Below, piece after piece: positions 11,001-22,420 of a stretch of DNA of 64,000 nucleotides. The notes beneath the pieces are model-generated. The model made no database searches, was not told where the DNA came from, and saw nothing but the letters and a program-made list of their open reading frames with translations. Both the position numbers and the translations under genes were made by a program. Origin of the DNA: Gymnorhina tibicen. Taxonomy: Eukaryota > Chordata > Aves > Passeriformes > Artamidae. Within the stretch, counting starts at the first letter, position 1. Every line of letters begins with the position of its first letter. Where the stretch lies: positions 48,020 to 112,019 of the forward strand of contig VXAZ01008268.1 of NCBI GenBank assembly GCA_013399875.1, in the 5' to 3' direction.

Positions 11001-14000
11001 GAAAGTTAAATCCAGTCCAGCTCCAGGTAAAGGCAATGTACCAACTCCTTTTCAGTGCTCTCTGACACACAGAATCAGTCCTTGAAATGCTATAATTTGG
11101 TCTGCCAGTAAAACAAGTAATAATGTTCAATATGAAGTAAACCAGGAAGAGAGGAAGAAACTGCAGTTCAGGAGTGAGTATCTGAGCAGTGTGGAAACAA
11201 GTGCTGGCGGGAGCTGGAGCCTTCAAATCCAGCCAAGGGCCCCTAACTCAGGCTGTGCAAGATTTCAGGTGATTCCCAAATGCAGGGGGGAATGAGGGGC
11301 AGGGGAAAAACCTGCTCTAGAAACTGACTGTAATTTGTCCAGCTCTCAACAGCTGTTTTGGGTCCTGCTTTGTAAAAGATTAAATAAAACTAAAAAAAAA
11401 AAAACAAAAGAAGAAAAGGAAAAAAAAAGAGAGATCGAGTGAAATTGAGATTGGGAAAAGAAACAAAAAGTCCCAAACAAACATGTTTTTGATGGAGGAA
11501 CTGGGTTTTTGCACCCTAGCACTGTTTGTACTTTCAGATTGTCAGCAATCTGTAGCGTGCTGAGCAGAGAGGACAGCGTGGTGGAAATACCTACGAAGCA
11601 GCGAGAGCCTTATCAAGGTACTGTACCAGGAAATACACCGCTTTCTTTCCTACTTCATGCACGATACTGTGATTAAACCCAACAGCACGCCTCATCATAA
11701 CATGCGTCTTATCAGCCCCACTATCTGATGACAACAGCAGCCCTCAGGAGACCAGACTGACATCATCCAAAACCTCAGTAGTTCAAGACTGAAGTATGTA
11801 GCTCGGCTGCAAGCTGTGCTTGGCTGTGTTGATCTGTTTGTACTAAACTTGCAGGTAGTTTGCTAGAGGAAAAGGAATATAAAAATCAAGCCCAAACAAT
11901 GTTTCAGAGTGTTCCTGACAGGCTGTCATGCTATTTAGCAAATGAATGCAGCAAGCAAAGGAGGCTTTTGTCCTCAGCAAGTACCAGAAGTCTGCTCCAC
12001 AGCTTTCTGTAGCTTTGAGAGAGGGGAAAAAAAAGGCCAAACCAAGACTTTGTCACTGCCTTGAAGATGGTGCCACTGGGGATTTGGTACAGCATCCCAC
12101 TCCCAGCTGACCTGAATTCAGTTGCGTGTGGCTGTGAGGTTTGGGTTCATCCCGTATCACAAACAGGGGCCAGCTTTTGATCCAGCTGGAGCTCTGAATC
12201 TCCAGATCCTAAACTTCATCATGGCTGGTTCATTGCCAGTCTTCTTGTTTGGTTGCTGCTGGTTCACTGAGGCAAAGCATACCGGCTCTGGCATCCTGGC
12301 CTCCTTTCTATAATTTAAAATGAGGAGAATTTCTACAGTCACAAAAATAAGAAACCGAAAATAGAGTAGGCTTTTCTTGTGTGACATTCAGCAAATATCT
12401 CTGGTTTTAATTTTTTCTCCCTTTCTTGGGTTCTTCAAAACACCTTCTCTCATTTACGTCAGCGTAGATTTACCACACCCCAGTTATTTCAGACCTGGAT
12501 AGCACCATGGAAAAAGATTACCAGTCTTCTGGAGCAGCTTCCTTATGCCTTGGACAAAAGAAGATCATATGGGACCATATTCATTCAAGAACTGCCTTTC
12601 TATTTGTGCAGAACCTAGCACAAGTGAGGCTACTCCTTCTTGAAGTTCGCTGTACTACAGATTTGTTCTTAAAACACCCCCTACTTTTAATGTTTGGTTT
12701 TTGGTTGCGATTTGGTTTTAGTTGCAATGCAAGCTTTCAGAGGGAAATCAAGCCGGATTTAAATGCTGAGTGCACGAATAGCGACAAAAGTAGGGCCATC
12801 CAGCACATGGATGCTAAGTGTCCATTTACAGCCCCCATTGAGCCCGGCAGCCACCCCCCCGGGCCATGCACGGCATGGTGGGCCTGACTGCCTGCTGTGA
12901 CCCCGGGTGAGGGAGGGCCTCTCTGTGCCCTGGAGGATTTTGAGATGTCCCCGCATCTGTCGCGTGGATTTGGGGAGCTGCTTTGCAAAAGAGACCTTGT
13001 CTTCCCAGACAGTAGCTGCATCCTCACGGCGTACTCGCTGCTCTCACAAACTTCTGGTTTCTTACCCTCCATCACACCTGCCTCCCCCGCAGCGCCGGGC
13101 ACGGGATGAGTAACTGGGCAGGTTATGAGTGTGAGCTCCTTCAGCAACGTGGAAAGGACTGAAAACTACCCCGCTAAAGAAAATTACAGAGGATTTTTAT
13201 TTTACTGTCTCAGCGAAGGCTTGGCGCAAGGGGCGGGCTGGAAAGAGGTCTGGTGGAAATAAGACTTGCCTTTTAAGATAGAGCGTTAGATAAATCCAGC
13301 TGTGTTGTGGGACTGCTGGAAGCCTCCCCGAACAAGTGTGGGGAACTTATAGTGGGTTTTGAGGCATATTTCTACTGTCTATTTTTTTGAACATATTTCT
13401 TTCTCTTTATGAACTTTAATGAGCACTGAGAGCACAATGTGCCATAGGGGGAAGACTTACAGAAAGACTTGATTTTAGAAAATGGAATAATTTTAAAATG
13501 TCTTCTCCTACAATACTTTCTAAAATATTCCTACTCTGAAGCACACTTGGTTTTTTCCTGCCTGATGTACATACCCCTGGCTCTTACCCGGCTCTGCTAC
13601 ATTATTCAGTTAGTGCTTTGGTTGATTTACTCTCATCATTGCTAAAAATACTGTAAAAACCCACTTTTAAATAAATGACACAGTGGAAGGTTGTTGAGGT
13701 AGGGGTTCGGTAAGAAGTACAGGTGGAATTTTTCATGTTTAGAGGCAGCTTCTGGTCTCACTTTCCTGAAGAGGAAGCATTTTTGAATGGCTCTTGTGAA
13801 ATATGCTGATGGTCTGAGCATCCACAGCAGCAACTCCCCATGACAATTGCCATTGATTGACCACTTGCTGGCTGTCTCTGCTGCAGCCCAGGAATGGATG
13901 AGTCATGGAAACAGAATTCCCCTTCACCCTGGCTGCCTCCCAGGCCCTCTGGGGGACTTCATTGACAACAGAGGAGGAAAGTCAGCACTGGGTTTTTTTG

Positions 14001-15900
14001 ACGGTGTGAGTCATTGATCAAACAAAACTCTCATGAGTGTTACCTGAACAATTTCATACTAAGAGAACAATCTCAAACAGCGCTGGGCACATTATTTTGT
14101 GTAGAAAATTGATTCTGTGCTACTTCAAGGCAGAAAAAATGTATCACATTTGCTAGAAGCTTTATCAGAAGATGCTGAAAACCATTACCATGCTTAGGTG
14201 CAGCGGTATTTAAATACTGGTTTTCATTTTTAATTATTTTCTGACATAGGGTTGGGTTGCATTTTAATAATTTCTAAATGGAACAACGCTCTTGGGGAAA
14301 AAAAGAAAAAAAAGACAATAAAAGAGAAGGAAATGAACAGATTAAGCCCTGGGTGCTTCCCTGAATAGAGAATTACTATTTAGGTGGGGAAGCAGGTTCT
14401 GTTCGATGAGGAAACTCAATTATTTTTATTTGAGTTCTGCCTGGAACATTACTCAATATTCACACAACTCTGTTACTGCAGCTCAGATATAAATACCAAT
14501 GAAGCCATACAACGAGGCATTCAGAATTTCCCTCAAGGTATTCTCAAGTGAAAAAAAACATTAAAAACTCTAAAGGAATTTTTGTCTTGACACCAGATGT
14601 ATGCTGGGAGAAAGAAGTGCATTAAGTCCTGCCTTAATGCAAGCCCTTTGCTTTGAAAGGAGCTTTTCGGGTTTTGTCAGCCCTGCCCACACAGCACGCA
14701 CGGCCCTCCCTAGCGCAGCCATCCCGAGGCAGGGCTGGTGACTGTGTGGGATCTGCGCAGGTGGGTCAGGCCAGCACCTGTCTCCTTCATTCCTTCCCTC
14801 CAGCCATCCCTCTTTCCCTGTCCTTCCCTGCCCATGCCATCCGTGCACACCAGGAATAGTCCTGTCCTCCCCTCCAAGGTGCTCGCCAGGATGTTTCCTG
14901 CAGATTTCCATGTCTCAGAGAGCTGCAGTGCAATGGGTGGATGTGGTGGCAACGACTGTGTGTAATCCCTCCAATGCTGGAGTTTGTCCTGGCTTTTGTG
15001 CTGTCAGGATCCAGTGGTGCTGGGATCCAAAGTTACCACAGGTGCTGTCTGTGACTCAACACCGACCAGAGGTTTTCAGCTCACATGCCTGTGATGTGAG
15101 GTTGCATTGATGCGCTTGGATTAAACAACGGGGCATGGAAATGAGAGCTGTAACAGGAACTGTACCTTGTGTCTGGCACAGAGCTTACTATAGAGCCCTC
15201 AGTGCAGACAACCCCACCTCATCCCTCGTGCTTTTCAAAAGGGGGGATGGGAGTGTCACAGCCCCTGCTAGTTTTCCCTTGTGGGAAATGCATCCTTACC
15301 TGCACACTGGAGACAACTTTAGCCACAGGCGCTGAGAGAAGTGTCACCACAGTGGTGCCATGCCTATGCCTGTCAACAGTAAAGGGAGGGTCTGGTGACA
15401 CCTCAGCCATTGCCCCACTTCTTCCCGAACTGGGGTTTTGGGAACTGTGCCACTCCATGACCTAGGGCACAAAGAGGCGTCCTCCTCCTTGAAGGCCCCA
15501 GTCTTCTGGTGGGAGGATGGCCCAGGAGCTGGCTGTGTGTCAGGAATGCTGCTCCCTGTGCCAGTGCCAGGTGGGGCCTGGTGGCAGGGTGCAGGATGCT
15601 GCTGGCAGCAGCACACCCCTTCCACAGGCTGCACTCATCATCCTCCCCTCAACACCAGCCGGGACGTCGGGAACAGAATGTCCTGGGTGTTGGTAACCAC
15701 GCTGTCTCTCACCGCTTGTGATTCTGTGCTGCTGCAGAGGCTGTGGTTGCTGGGACAGGGAGGCGTCATGGCACAGCTGGGGACATCCTGGCTTTCATCA
15801 GGGTGAGCAGTCTGGTCTGTCTCAGCAGCCATGCATGCTCTGCCTCGCTTTTCCATTCCAAAACAATCATATCTGGGAGGAAAGTGGAGCTTCTGCCCCA
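8076..15900. other. Intergenic, no gene seen
   Basis: About 7.8 kb with no convincing gene. An A-rich stretch with broken A-runs lies at about 11385-11435. AT-rich unique sequence lies around 13370-13560 and 14200-14340. Two AP-1-type octamers (TGAGTCAT) lie 108 bases apart at 13899 and 14007. The last 1.2 kb is GC-richer and holds several overlapping, domainless open frames. Confidence 0.5.
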
Positions 15901-15907
15901 GACACAG

Positions 15908-15995
15908 ACCAGGATGTACTGGATTAGACCAACAGGCCATCTAATCTGTGAATCTTCATCCAGCAGCTGAAGTGGGTGCTTCTCAAGGAGACCTT
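15908..15995. repeat. Possible fragment of an amniote CR1-associated interspersed repeat
   Basis: The start, TACTGGATTAGACCAACAGG, then CATCTAATCTG, CCAGCAG and GTGCTTCTCAAGGAG, follow in order a motif common in sauropsid genomes (GGATCAGACCAAxGGTCCATCTAG...CAGCAGTGGCCA...GATGCTTCAGAGGA). The match is diverged, and I cannot name the element with certainty. Confidence 0.4.
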
Positions 15996-16672
15996 AAGCG
16001 TCCCTGGAGCTGTGCTATGCTATCCCATGGAGAGTGCTGGGAAAACAGCGACTTATCCTGGAGGAGTTCGAGAAAGGGCAATGCAGAAGTAATGATGCAC
16101 TGGGAACCTTTCTGGTGGAAAGGGCCACAGCTTTGCAACACTGCCCTTTGACAGGGTGTTACCCACACTTCCCAGCCTGGCAGATTTAGACTGCTGCACT
16201 GGTCCTTCCTGAGGTCACATCTTAAGCCCTCTCAGAGGTGGCAGCCACTGCAGAAGCTCAGTGCATTTGTTCAAGGGGTCATCTCCTTGGGGGCACACGA
16301 TGCCCGTGTCCCTCCAGGAAGTTAGTCCTATGACTTATAGGTTTCTGGGTGCAGTTTTGGGTGTTGGTTGCTTCCCATAAAAAACTGAATGGCCCACAAT
16401 TGGCTGTAATGAGCGTCTGACTCTCCCTGCTGCACTGTCACAGCCACTGGCAGCAAGAGTGTGCTGGAGCACCCTTGCTGGAAAACAGAATGTCTCTGTA
16501 GGGACACTAGCACACACTGGGATGCTGGAAACCCCTGCCAGGACTGATCTGAATTTGTTGGTTTTCTAGTGCTACTTCTAAAGCCAAATTTTGGAGACAT
16601 TCAAATTTTGTGGGGGAAACGAGTCTGGTCCCCAGGATGAGGGAAACACTGAATAAGATTTCTGGCAGTGAC

Positions 16673-16702
16673 ACCTGACTGGTGTTCACCTGACTGGTGA
16701 AC
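16673..16702. repeat. Short direct repeat with an embedded inverted repeat
   Basis: ACCTGACTGGTG occurs at 16673-16684 and again at 16688-16699. The second copy sits inside a perfect dyad: GTTCACC (16684-16690), a TGACT loop, and GGTGAAC (16696-16702). A local duplication explains it; no function is claimed. Confidence 0.7.
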
Positions 16703-17564
16703 CCGATATTTTCTTATTGCAGAAACTGAATGGATTTGTTAATTGCTTTTTGGGTTATCCAGAGCCTTGGACAGGTTTTTCTTTACTCAAGAAAAAAGTA
16801 AATCCATACAGTTCCTCTACAGCACCGACTAGCTAAGATGAGCTGGGAGAAGTTCCTGTGAACGATGCTGTGAACTGATGGTTACCATAACGGAGACAGG
16901 GCTAGGGTCAGGCTTTGCTCTACACAGCAGTGGGGACCAGTCTGAAAAATGGATCAAATAATACCCAACTCCACCAGGCACTTTGGAATCATGTTGTGGT
17001 TTTGATTTGGTTTGTAACTCCTCGTGTAAGCCAAACTTGCAGATAAACTTTAGAAAGTGAGGGAAGATCTGCAAGTGTTAAAAGAAAACATTTTAGTACA
17101 AAAGGGTACTCAAGTTTGAATTGGATCAAGTTCTTGTTTCATTCTAGGAATCATTGAAATTAAAGAAGAAAAAAACCAACAAAGAAGAAACCACTGTGAC
17201 AGTACTTTGCAAAATCCCAGAAGTAACAGAAAATACCTGGTAATATGTTGTGAAAAAAGCTCAGTTTTATTTTCAGATAACTAGATAAGAAGATCTGAAC
17301 ACAGCTAGTAACTCGTGGGTAGATCTGTAACCTTCTGCTAATAGTAACCACATTAACTGCACTTAGAGTAACTGCAGAGCCCCAGACCAGAGCTGAGGTA
17401 CCACTTACACCCTACCTATACTTTATTTCAAGTGCGAGTGGTGCTTGGCTGGGGTTTGACCTTGGCAGCTCCACAACAGAGGTGCAAATCTGCTTGGGTG
17501 CAGTGCCTTGCATTTAGCAATTTGGAAGGCACTGAAACCAGTTACAGCTCTCTGGCCTGCATGT

Positions 17565-17586
17565 GTGTAAGCTGCGTGTAAGCTGC
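17565..17586. repeat. Perfect tandem duplication of an 11-mer
   Basis: GTGTAAGCTGC occurs twice head to tail (17565-17575 and 17576-17586). This looks like a recent replication-slippage duplication. Confidence 0.8.
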
Positions 17587-18889
17587 GTTTTTGATGAGAG
17601 TACACGTCTTGTTAGGTAGGCTTAAACTGAAAGTGTGTGGAGAAAATGAACTCAGGAGGGTTCCTAGTAGTGTTTCTGCAACTTGGCTGTTTGAATCAGC
17701 AGCTTGTGATGCTTGACGTAAAGAAATTGCAAAATGAAATATCCTTGATTTAAGGATTGAATGGGATACCTAAGATAGGAAGAAATGCCCAAGAGCCTCT
17801 GATGTTGCATCGTTTTTCAGAAGTAGCAGGGTCCTGCCTGTCATAGACTGACTGAAGTGACTGGCACAAAACAAGATGAAGTTGTTGGTGAGGGTGGCCC
17901 ATGTGGAGCATGTGGCACCTGCCGTGACCACGTGGCTGCACAGCCCTCACCCAGACCCATAGTATCTCCTGTAATGTGGATCTTTGCTCCACTTGTCTCC
18001 ACACCAGGAGAGATCTCCTTTCCCTGCAGTGCCCTTCTCTGCTTGCAGCTGGGACCCCAAAGAAGTGGTGCTGGTGGTGGGAAACAAACCAGACCTTCCT
18101 GGACCCTGGGTGTTCCTGTCCTGCCTCATGCTCCTTCAGAAACTGTTAATCATTCTGAACTACTTACTGGTTTTGTGATCTTAAACAGGGTTTGAACTCA
18201 GCTTTCTAGAGGTGAAAGCACAATGTCTTACTGTAACTCATTTTGCCAGCCAATCCTATCCTGAACCCAACAATATTTTAATCTCAAAATCCAACCTCAA
18301 AACCCACAGCATTTTCAGTTACTGTATTTCATCACCACACAGCTGAAAACAACTCTTTTTTTTTCAACCACCCTTGTTTTTCTCAAGTGAATCACAAACC
18401 CTGGAGCTTAAAAGACAGAAGAGACCTAGAGACAAATCCTCTCTCACTATCCTGGTGCTTATAAGGAAAAATGTAATTAGAGTAAGAAAGCATTATCTAC
18501 AGTCACATGGGTATAACAGAGTTAGAAGATTCAGCCACCCTATCGCTAAGCCAGGTAGTTCATCTTAAAGAAGCCAAAAAGCATTGCTGCCTACAAAATA
18601 TTTGTGGTGGTGTACCTATCAGTCAGTTGTTTTTTAATTTGCCCAAGGAAGCCCTTACCCTTTCCCTGGAAGGCAACTTAGCACTCTTCTACATTTGGTC
18701 CTGGTAAGTGGTCTGCTGCTTGCTCGCTTTACTGTGGTTCTTGGCTGTGCCTTCTTGAATCACACCAGGGAATAATTAACAATAACATAACTCTGGTTCT
18801 CAGTGGGTTTCCCCATCAGAAAAATGTTAACCATCAGAGTGCTCAGTGCAGCACCCATGAATAGTGTTTAGCCCTTCCAGGGAAATCTG

Positions 18890-19035
18890 GTCTGTTTTAG
18901 TCACTCCAGTTAATTGGTGAGAAAACTGAGACATCTGAATTTATGCTTTCGTAGAAAGGCTACAGGATAGCCAAGGGAGAAAGCCGGATCTTCAGGCTGT
19001 CATTCCCAAGCAATAGCCACCTTTCTTCCCATGGT
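18890..19035 (-). repeat. Probable MIR-type SINE core, minus strand
   Basis: The segment begins with GAGAAAACTGAGACA, matching the reverse-complement MIR motif GAAACTGAGGCA. It continues through an AAAGGCTACAGGATAGCC-like region and AGCCGGATC, and ends near CAATAGCCACC, which fits the 'CACTA' end. It is strongly diverged and was judged by eye. Confidence 0.4.
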
Positions 19036-20754
19036 GTTTACACTTCGGGAGAATCAATGGGCATTTCACAACCTGAGAAGGTGTTTACAGTTCCCAGCCT
19101 CTGCTTACAGATGTGCTGGGATAATGGCTCCTGGTATGTGTTTGGTACTTGTGCTGATGAAGGGGCTGGAAGGAAACCCTCAATCCTGGCAGCCTGGTCT
19201 CACTGACCAGGTCTCATTGACACCAAAGGTAATCTCCAGATTTAAAAACATTTATCCAGCAGCAGAAATCTGGCCTGCAAGACCTACTGATGCTTAGGTA
19301 AAACATGAGCATGTGCAGATGCGTCAGAACTGTATGAAAATTTGGTCAGAGAAGAGTTGGAAAGAATTCCAGGTGATCAGCAGTGTCCAAGCTGAGGTCA
19401 GTACATGTTGGTCCTTGCATCAGGCATTGTCCAAAGCTGGTATCAGCAGTGTCTTGTGCCTGGGGCTACTGTGGTGAGGCCAGCCCTGAGCTTTCCCACT
19501 GCCCCTCTCCTGGGGTCTCCAGAGGGCGGGACACATCCAGCACAGGGCAAGTGTTGCAATCAAGCTCTCAGTGGAAGCTGATTACCCTCAGTCATGTCTG
19601 GGAGGGAGGGAGGGAGGGACGCATTTTGTGTCTTGATCAACGTCATGCAACTTTCTATATGGGGGTTTGCAAAATTAGACTTCATAAGCCTCCCCCAGCC
19701 CCTTCCCTGAAAGCTACACCCACATTTTTCTCATGGATGACTCATTGTTAAAACAAAATGTTTCTTCAGCTAGAGTTTTTCTATGCTATGTATTAGAAAC
19801 AGCTGAACATCCACCCTGACATCAGGCTTCTCGGGTGGAGTGCACGCCTCAGTATGCTGGTGTACATGAACTTGCACACATGTGTACATATGCTTTGTAT
19901 ATTTTTGAGTTTCTCTTTTGCCCTTTCCACTCCTTTTCCTTTCAGTTTCTTTTATTTGTTGCATTTGGTTTTGGTTTTTTTTAAAATTTATGCTTCTCCA
20001 CCTCTGTTCCACGTAGACTGCAGAGCCACGAACACTTGCATTCCTCATTCAAAATGATGCTATGAAGAGAAATATAAAATGACCTCATCCATTCCTTCAT
20101 GGATAAACAGAAAAAGATGATGGAGTTCTTTCATATGATACAAGAAAAGAGAGTTAAAACAGACCAGTTTAAATTAAACAAAGGAAAACATTAGATGAAG
20201 TAACAGGAAAAGCATCTTCAGTCTGTCAGACTGAGGAATAATTTGTTTCTCAAGGGCAGTGGCTGAACCGGACAGTTTGCACATGATTTTTTTGGGAGTG
20301 ATAATGCTTCTCTGTCCCTGGAGTGAGGTGTGTCTTCATCACTTTGATGTCTGCAACTCTGAAATCAGCAACATGGGGAACCACGGGGGCAGAGATGTCA
20401 GAAATGGTAAGAGGTTTCCTGAGGTGATAAAAAGGCCACCCGGGAGATTGTTGTGAAGGAAAATTCCAATGACTGTGTGCAATATTTTGAAGAAACAAAT
20501 GAAGAGACCTGAGATTAAGATGCATTCACATGAGAAGGTTACTTGCCTTTAGGTTATCCCCCACTGGAGGATTCTCTGTAGATGTGAGACATTCGGACCC
20601 TTTCCGAATTTTTTTTTCAAAAATTACACTTCGGAGTTAAAATGAAGGACATGGAAGTGGAAAAAAAAAACAACCCAACACATTTTTAGGCACATGTTCT
20701 GCAAGGAAATCCAGAGAGGTTGGGGAAGTGGTAAAGGCCAGGAGGTCTGCTCTG
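19036..20754. other. Intergenic, no gene seen
   Basis: Contains a (GGGA)5 run at 19600-19619 and a T/C-rich stretch at about 19905-19990. The rest is unique mixed sequence without a recognisable gene. Confidence 0.5.
19600..19619. repeat. (GGGA)5 simple repeat
   Basis: Five uninterrupted GGGA units, directly visible. Its G-triplets could in principle form a G-quadruplex. Confidence 0.9.
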
Positions 20755-20910
20755 AGGAGCGAACCCGCAGCGCCGCAGCCGTTTGGCCCGAAGGAGTACG
20801 GGCCTTGCGACACGGCACTGCCACGGAGCACGGACCCGCTCGGCCCCTGCCGCTGCTGTCCCACGGCTGCTGGCTGTCCGGGGCAGCCAAGGCTCGCTGG
20901 GCACAGCGAA
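20755..20910. promoter_or_regulatory. Isolated CpG-dense block
   Basis: About 18 CpG dinucleotides occur within roughly 150 bases, in the middle of CpG-poor intergenic DNA 18 kb past ZFP36L1. Open frames cross it on both strands because stop codons are rare in such GC-rich sequence; none shows a known domain. The density fits a small CpG island such as an unannotated non-coding promoter, or a CpG-rich enhancer. It is too short to meet stricter island length criteria. Confidence 0.4.
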
Positions 20911-22109
20911 GGGACCTTCCACCACATCCCAACCCCAACTGCCTGGCCACCCCTGCCCTGCTCTCATGCAGGCATCACGGTGGAGAAACAGCATTAATAA
21001 GCTGGCTGTGGTTGGGAGTGCTTTGGCTGTGGGCTGTGCAGGGCAGGAGCAGCTCTTCTTCACCTCCTGATCAGCTGTAAGCAACCACTGAGGGCAATTA
21101 ACCACTCAACAGGCTGAACAGGTAGGGCGAGCACAGTGGCAGAGCAAGTTCCCCTCACACTCCACTACCCACAGTACCCCAGCTGAAGTCTCTACTTGAA
21201 TCAAAGTGTGTTAGGTGTGGTATATGAGTTATGCTTGAAAAGTTTAATGAATTCAAGGGTACAGCCTCATCTAGCAGCTAGCAGCAATAAATGAGCCTTG
21301 GGGCCAGCCAAGCCAGCTTTCACTCAAGTTGATAGGGCTATGGTCTTTTGGCTTCAGTGGGAACAGGATGAGGTCCCCCACAGCCAGCCAAGGAGAGATA
21401 AATCTAGTGATGTAATGGTGCTTGTAACTGCCTGCTCAGCCTTAATTCTGCTCTTGCATTGTGAGCATGTATCACAGCGCAGTCTGTAATTATGTGATCA
21501 CATACTACTTGCTCTGTGAGACACCCGCCCCATTTGAGGCGCAGGATGGGAGGTAAGGGCAGAAAGGTTCTCTCCAGCCCCTATGACATTGTCCCATATC
21601 CCAGAGCACTGCTCTGCAACAAGCTTCCTGCAGGGTCTTGGGCAAGAAAAGGCTGTAGTGTGTGTGTGGCAGGGACTGAGTTACGGTTTCACCAGTATCA
21701 TAAGTCTGGCTTTTTCTAAACAGAGGAACTTGGATTTTCATTCTTATTGAGCTCTGAGCGTAGCTTTATGCAATGGGTAGTCAACAGCAATGATGGCTTT
21801 AGGTCTAAACTGCCTATACAGCCTATCCAGATCCTTGCTGCAGGAGGTTTGAAAATCCCTTGACTGAGGCATGGAGGCACACCTATCTTCTGGCAGGAGT
21901 AGACAGCATTGCTGTTGGCAGCAGTACCACTTAAATCCAAAGGTTTTATCTCCCTGATCTGACACCACAAGCTTACTCTGCTTCTGGACATCTTTCCAGT
22001 CTCACCATCTACTTCTCTTAACATATTCCAGAGGCTCTGCTGGCCTGGCTTCCAGCATCCCTGTAACTGATAGCTAAAGGGCTGGCTGAAGATCCTTGTG
22101 CCCGCTGAC

Positions 22110-22420
22110 AAATGGGAGTGAATGGAATGAAGGGAGAAAGGGTATGGAAGGAAATCCTGAAGCAGTGAAAAATGGAAGACGAGAACAGAGGGAGCTTAGA
22201 AGGAAAAAGACACATGTGACCTTGGTAATGTCAGGAAGCACAAGGAGAGGTGCAGGGGAGAAAGGAGCTGCAAAGAATCTGAAGGGTCATAAGGAAAGAG
22301 GACATCCAGAGCAAAAAGAAAGGTCAGGGCATGAGAATAAACAAGAAGAAAAAACATGAAAGAAAACAAAACAGAGAAGACAAATAAAATAGCTCAATCT
22401 GAAGGCGAAAGCAGGAAAGA
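22110..22420. other. Purine-rich strand-asymmetric tract
   Basis: For about 300 bases the plus strand is dominated by A and G, with long purine-only runs such as GGGAGAAAGGG and GAAAGGAG. It is not a simple tandem repeat. It keeps a plus-strand frame open (22096-22359) that encodes a Lys/Arg/Glu-rich peptide, as any purine-rich strand would. A coding role is doubtful. Confidence 0.5.

Larger units (their letters stand above)
15996..18889. other. Intergenic, no gene seen
   Basis: About 2.9 kb of mixed sequence. It contains two tiny perfect duplications (12 bases at 16673/16688 and 11 bases at 17565/17576). No gene, RNA or transposon was recognised. Confidence 0.5.

Noticed and set aside
11385..11435. 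A-rich stretch as the poly(A) tail of a processed pseudogene
   Set aside because: The upstream sequence shows no recognisable gene and the A-run is interrupted by G's throughout.
18395..18600. Possible MIR-type SINE start (AGAGACCTAGAGACAAATCC)
   Set aside because: Only the first 35 bases resemble the core; the downstream core and tail motifs are missing.
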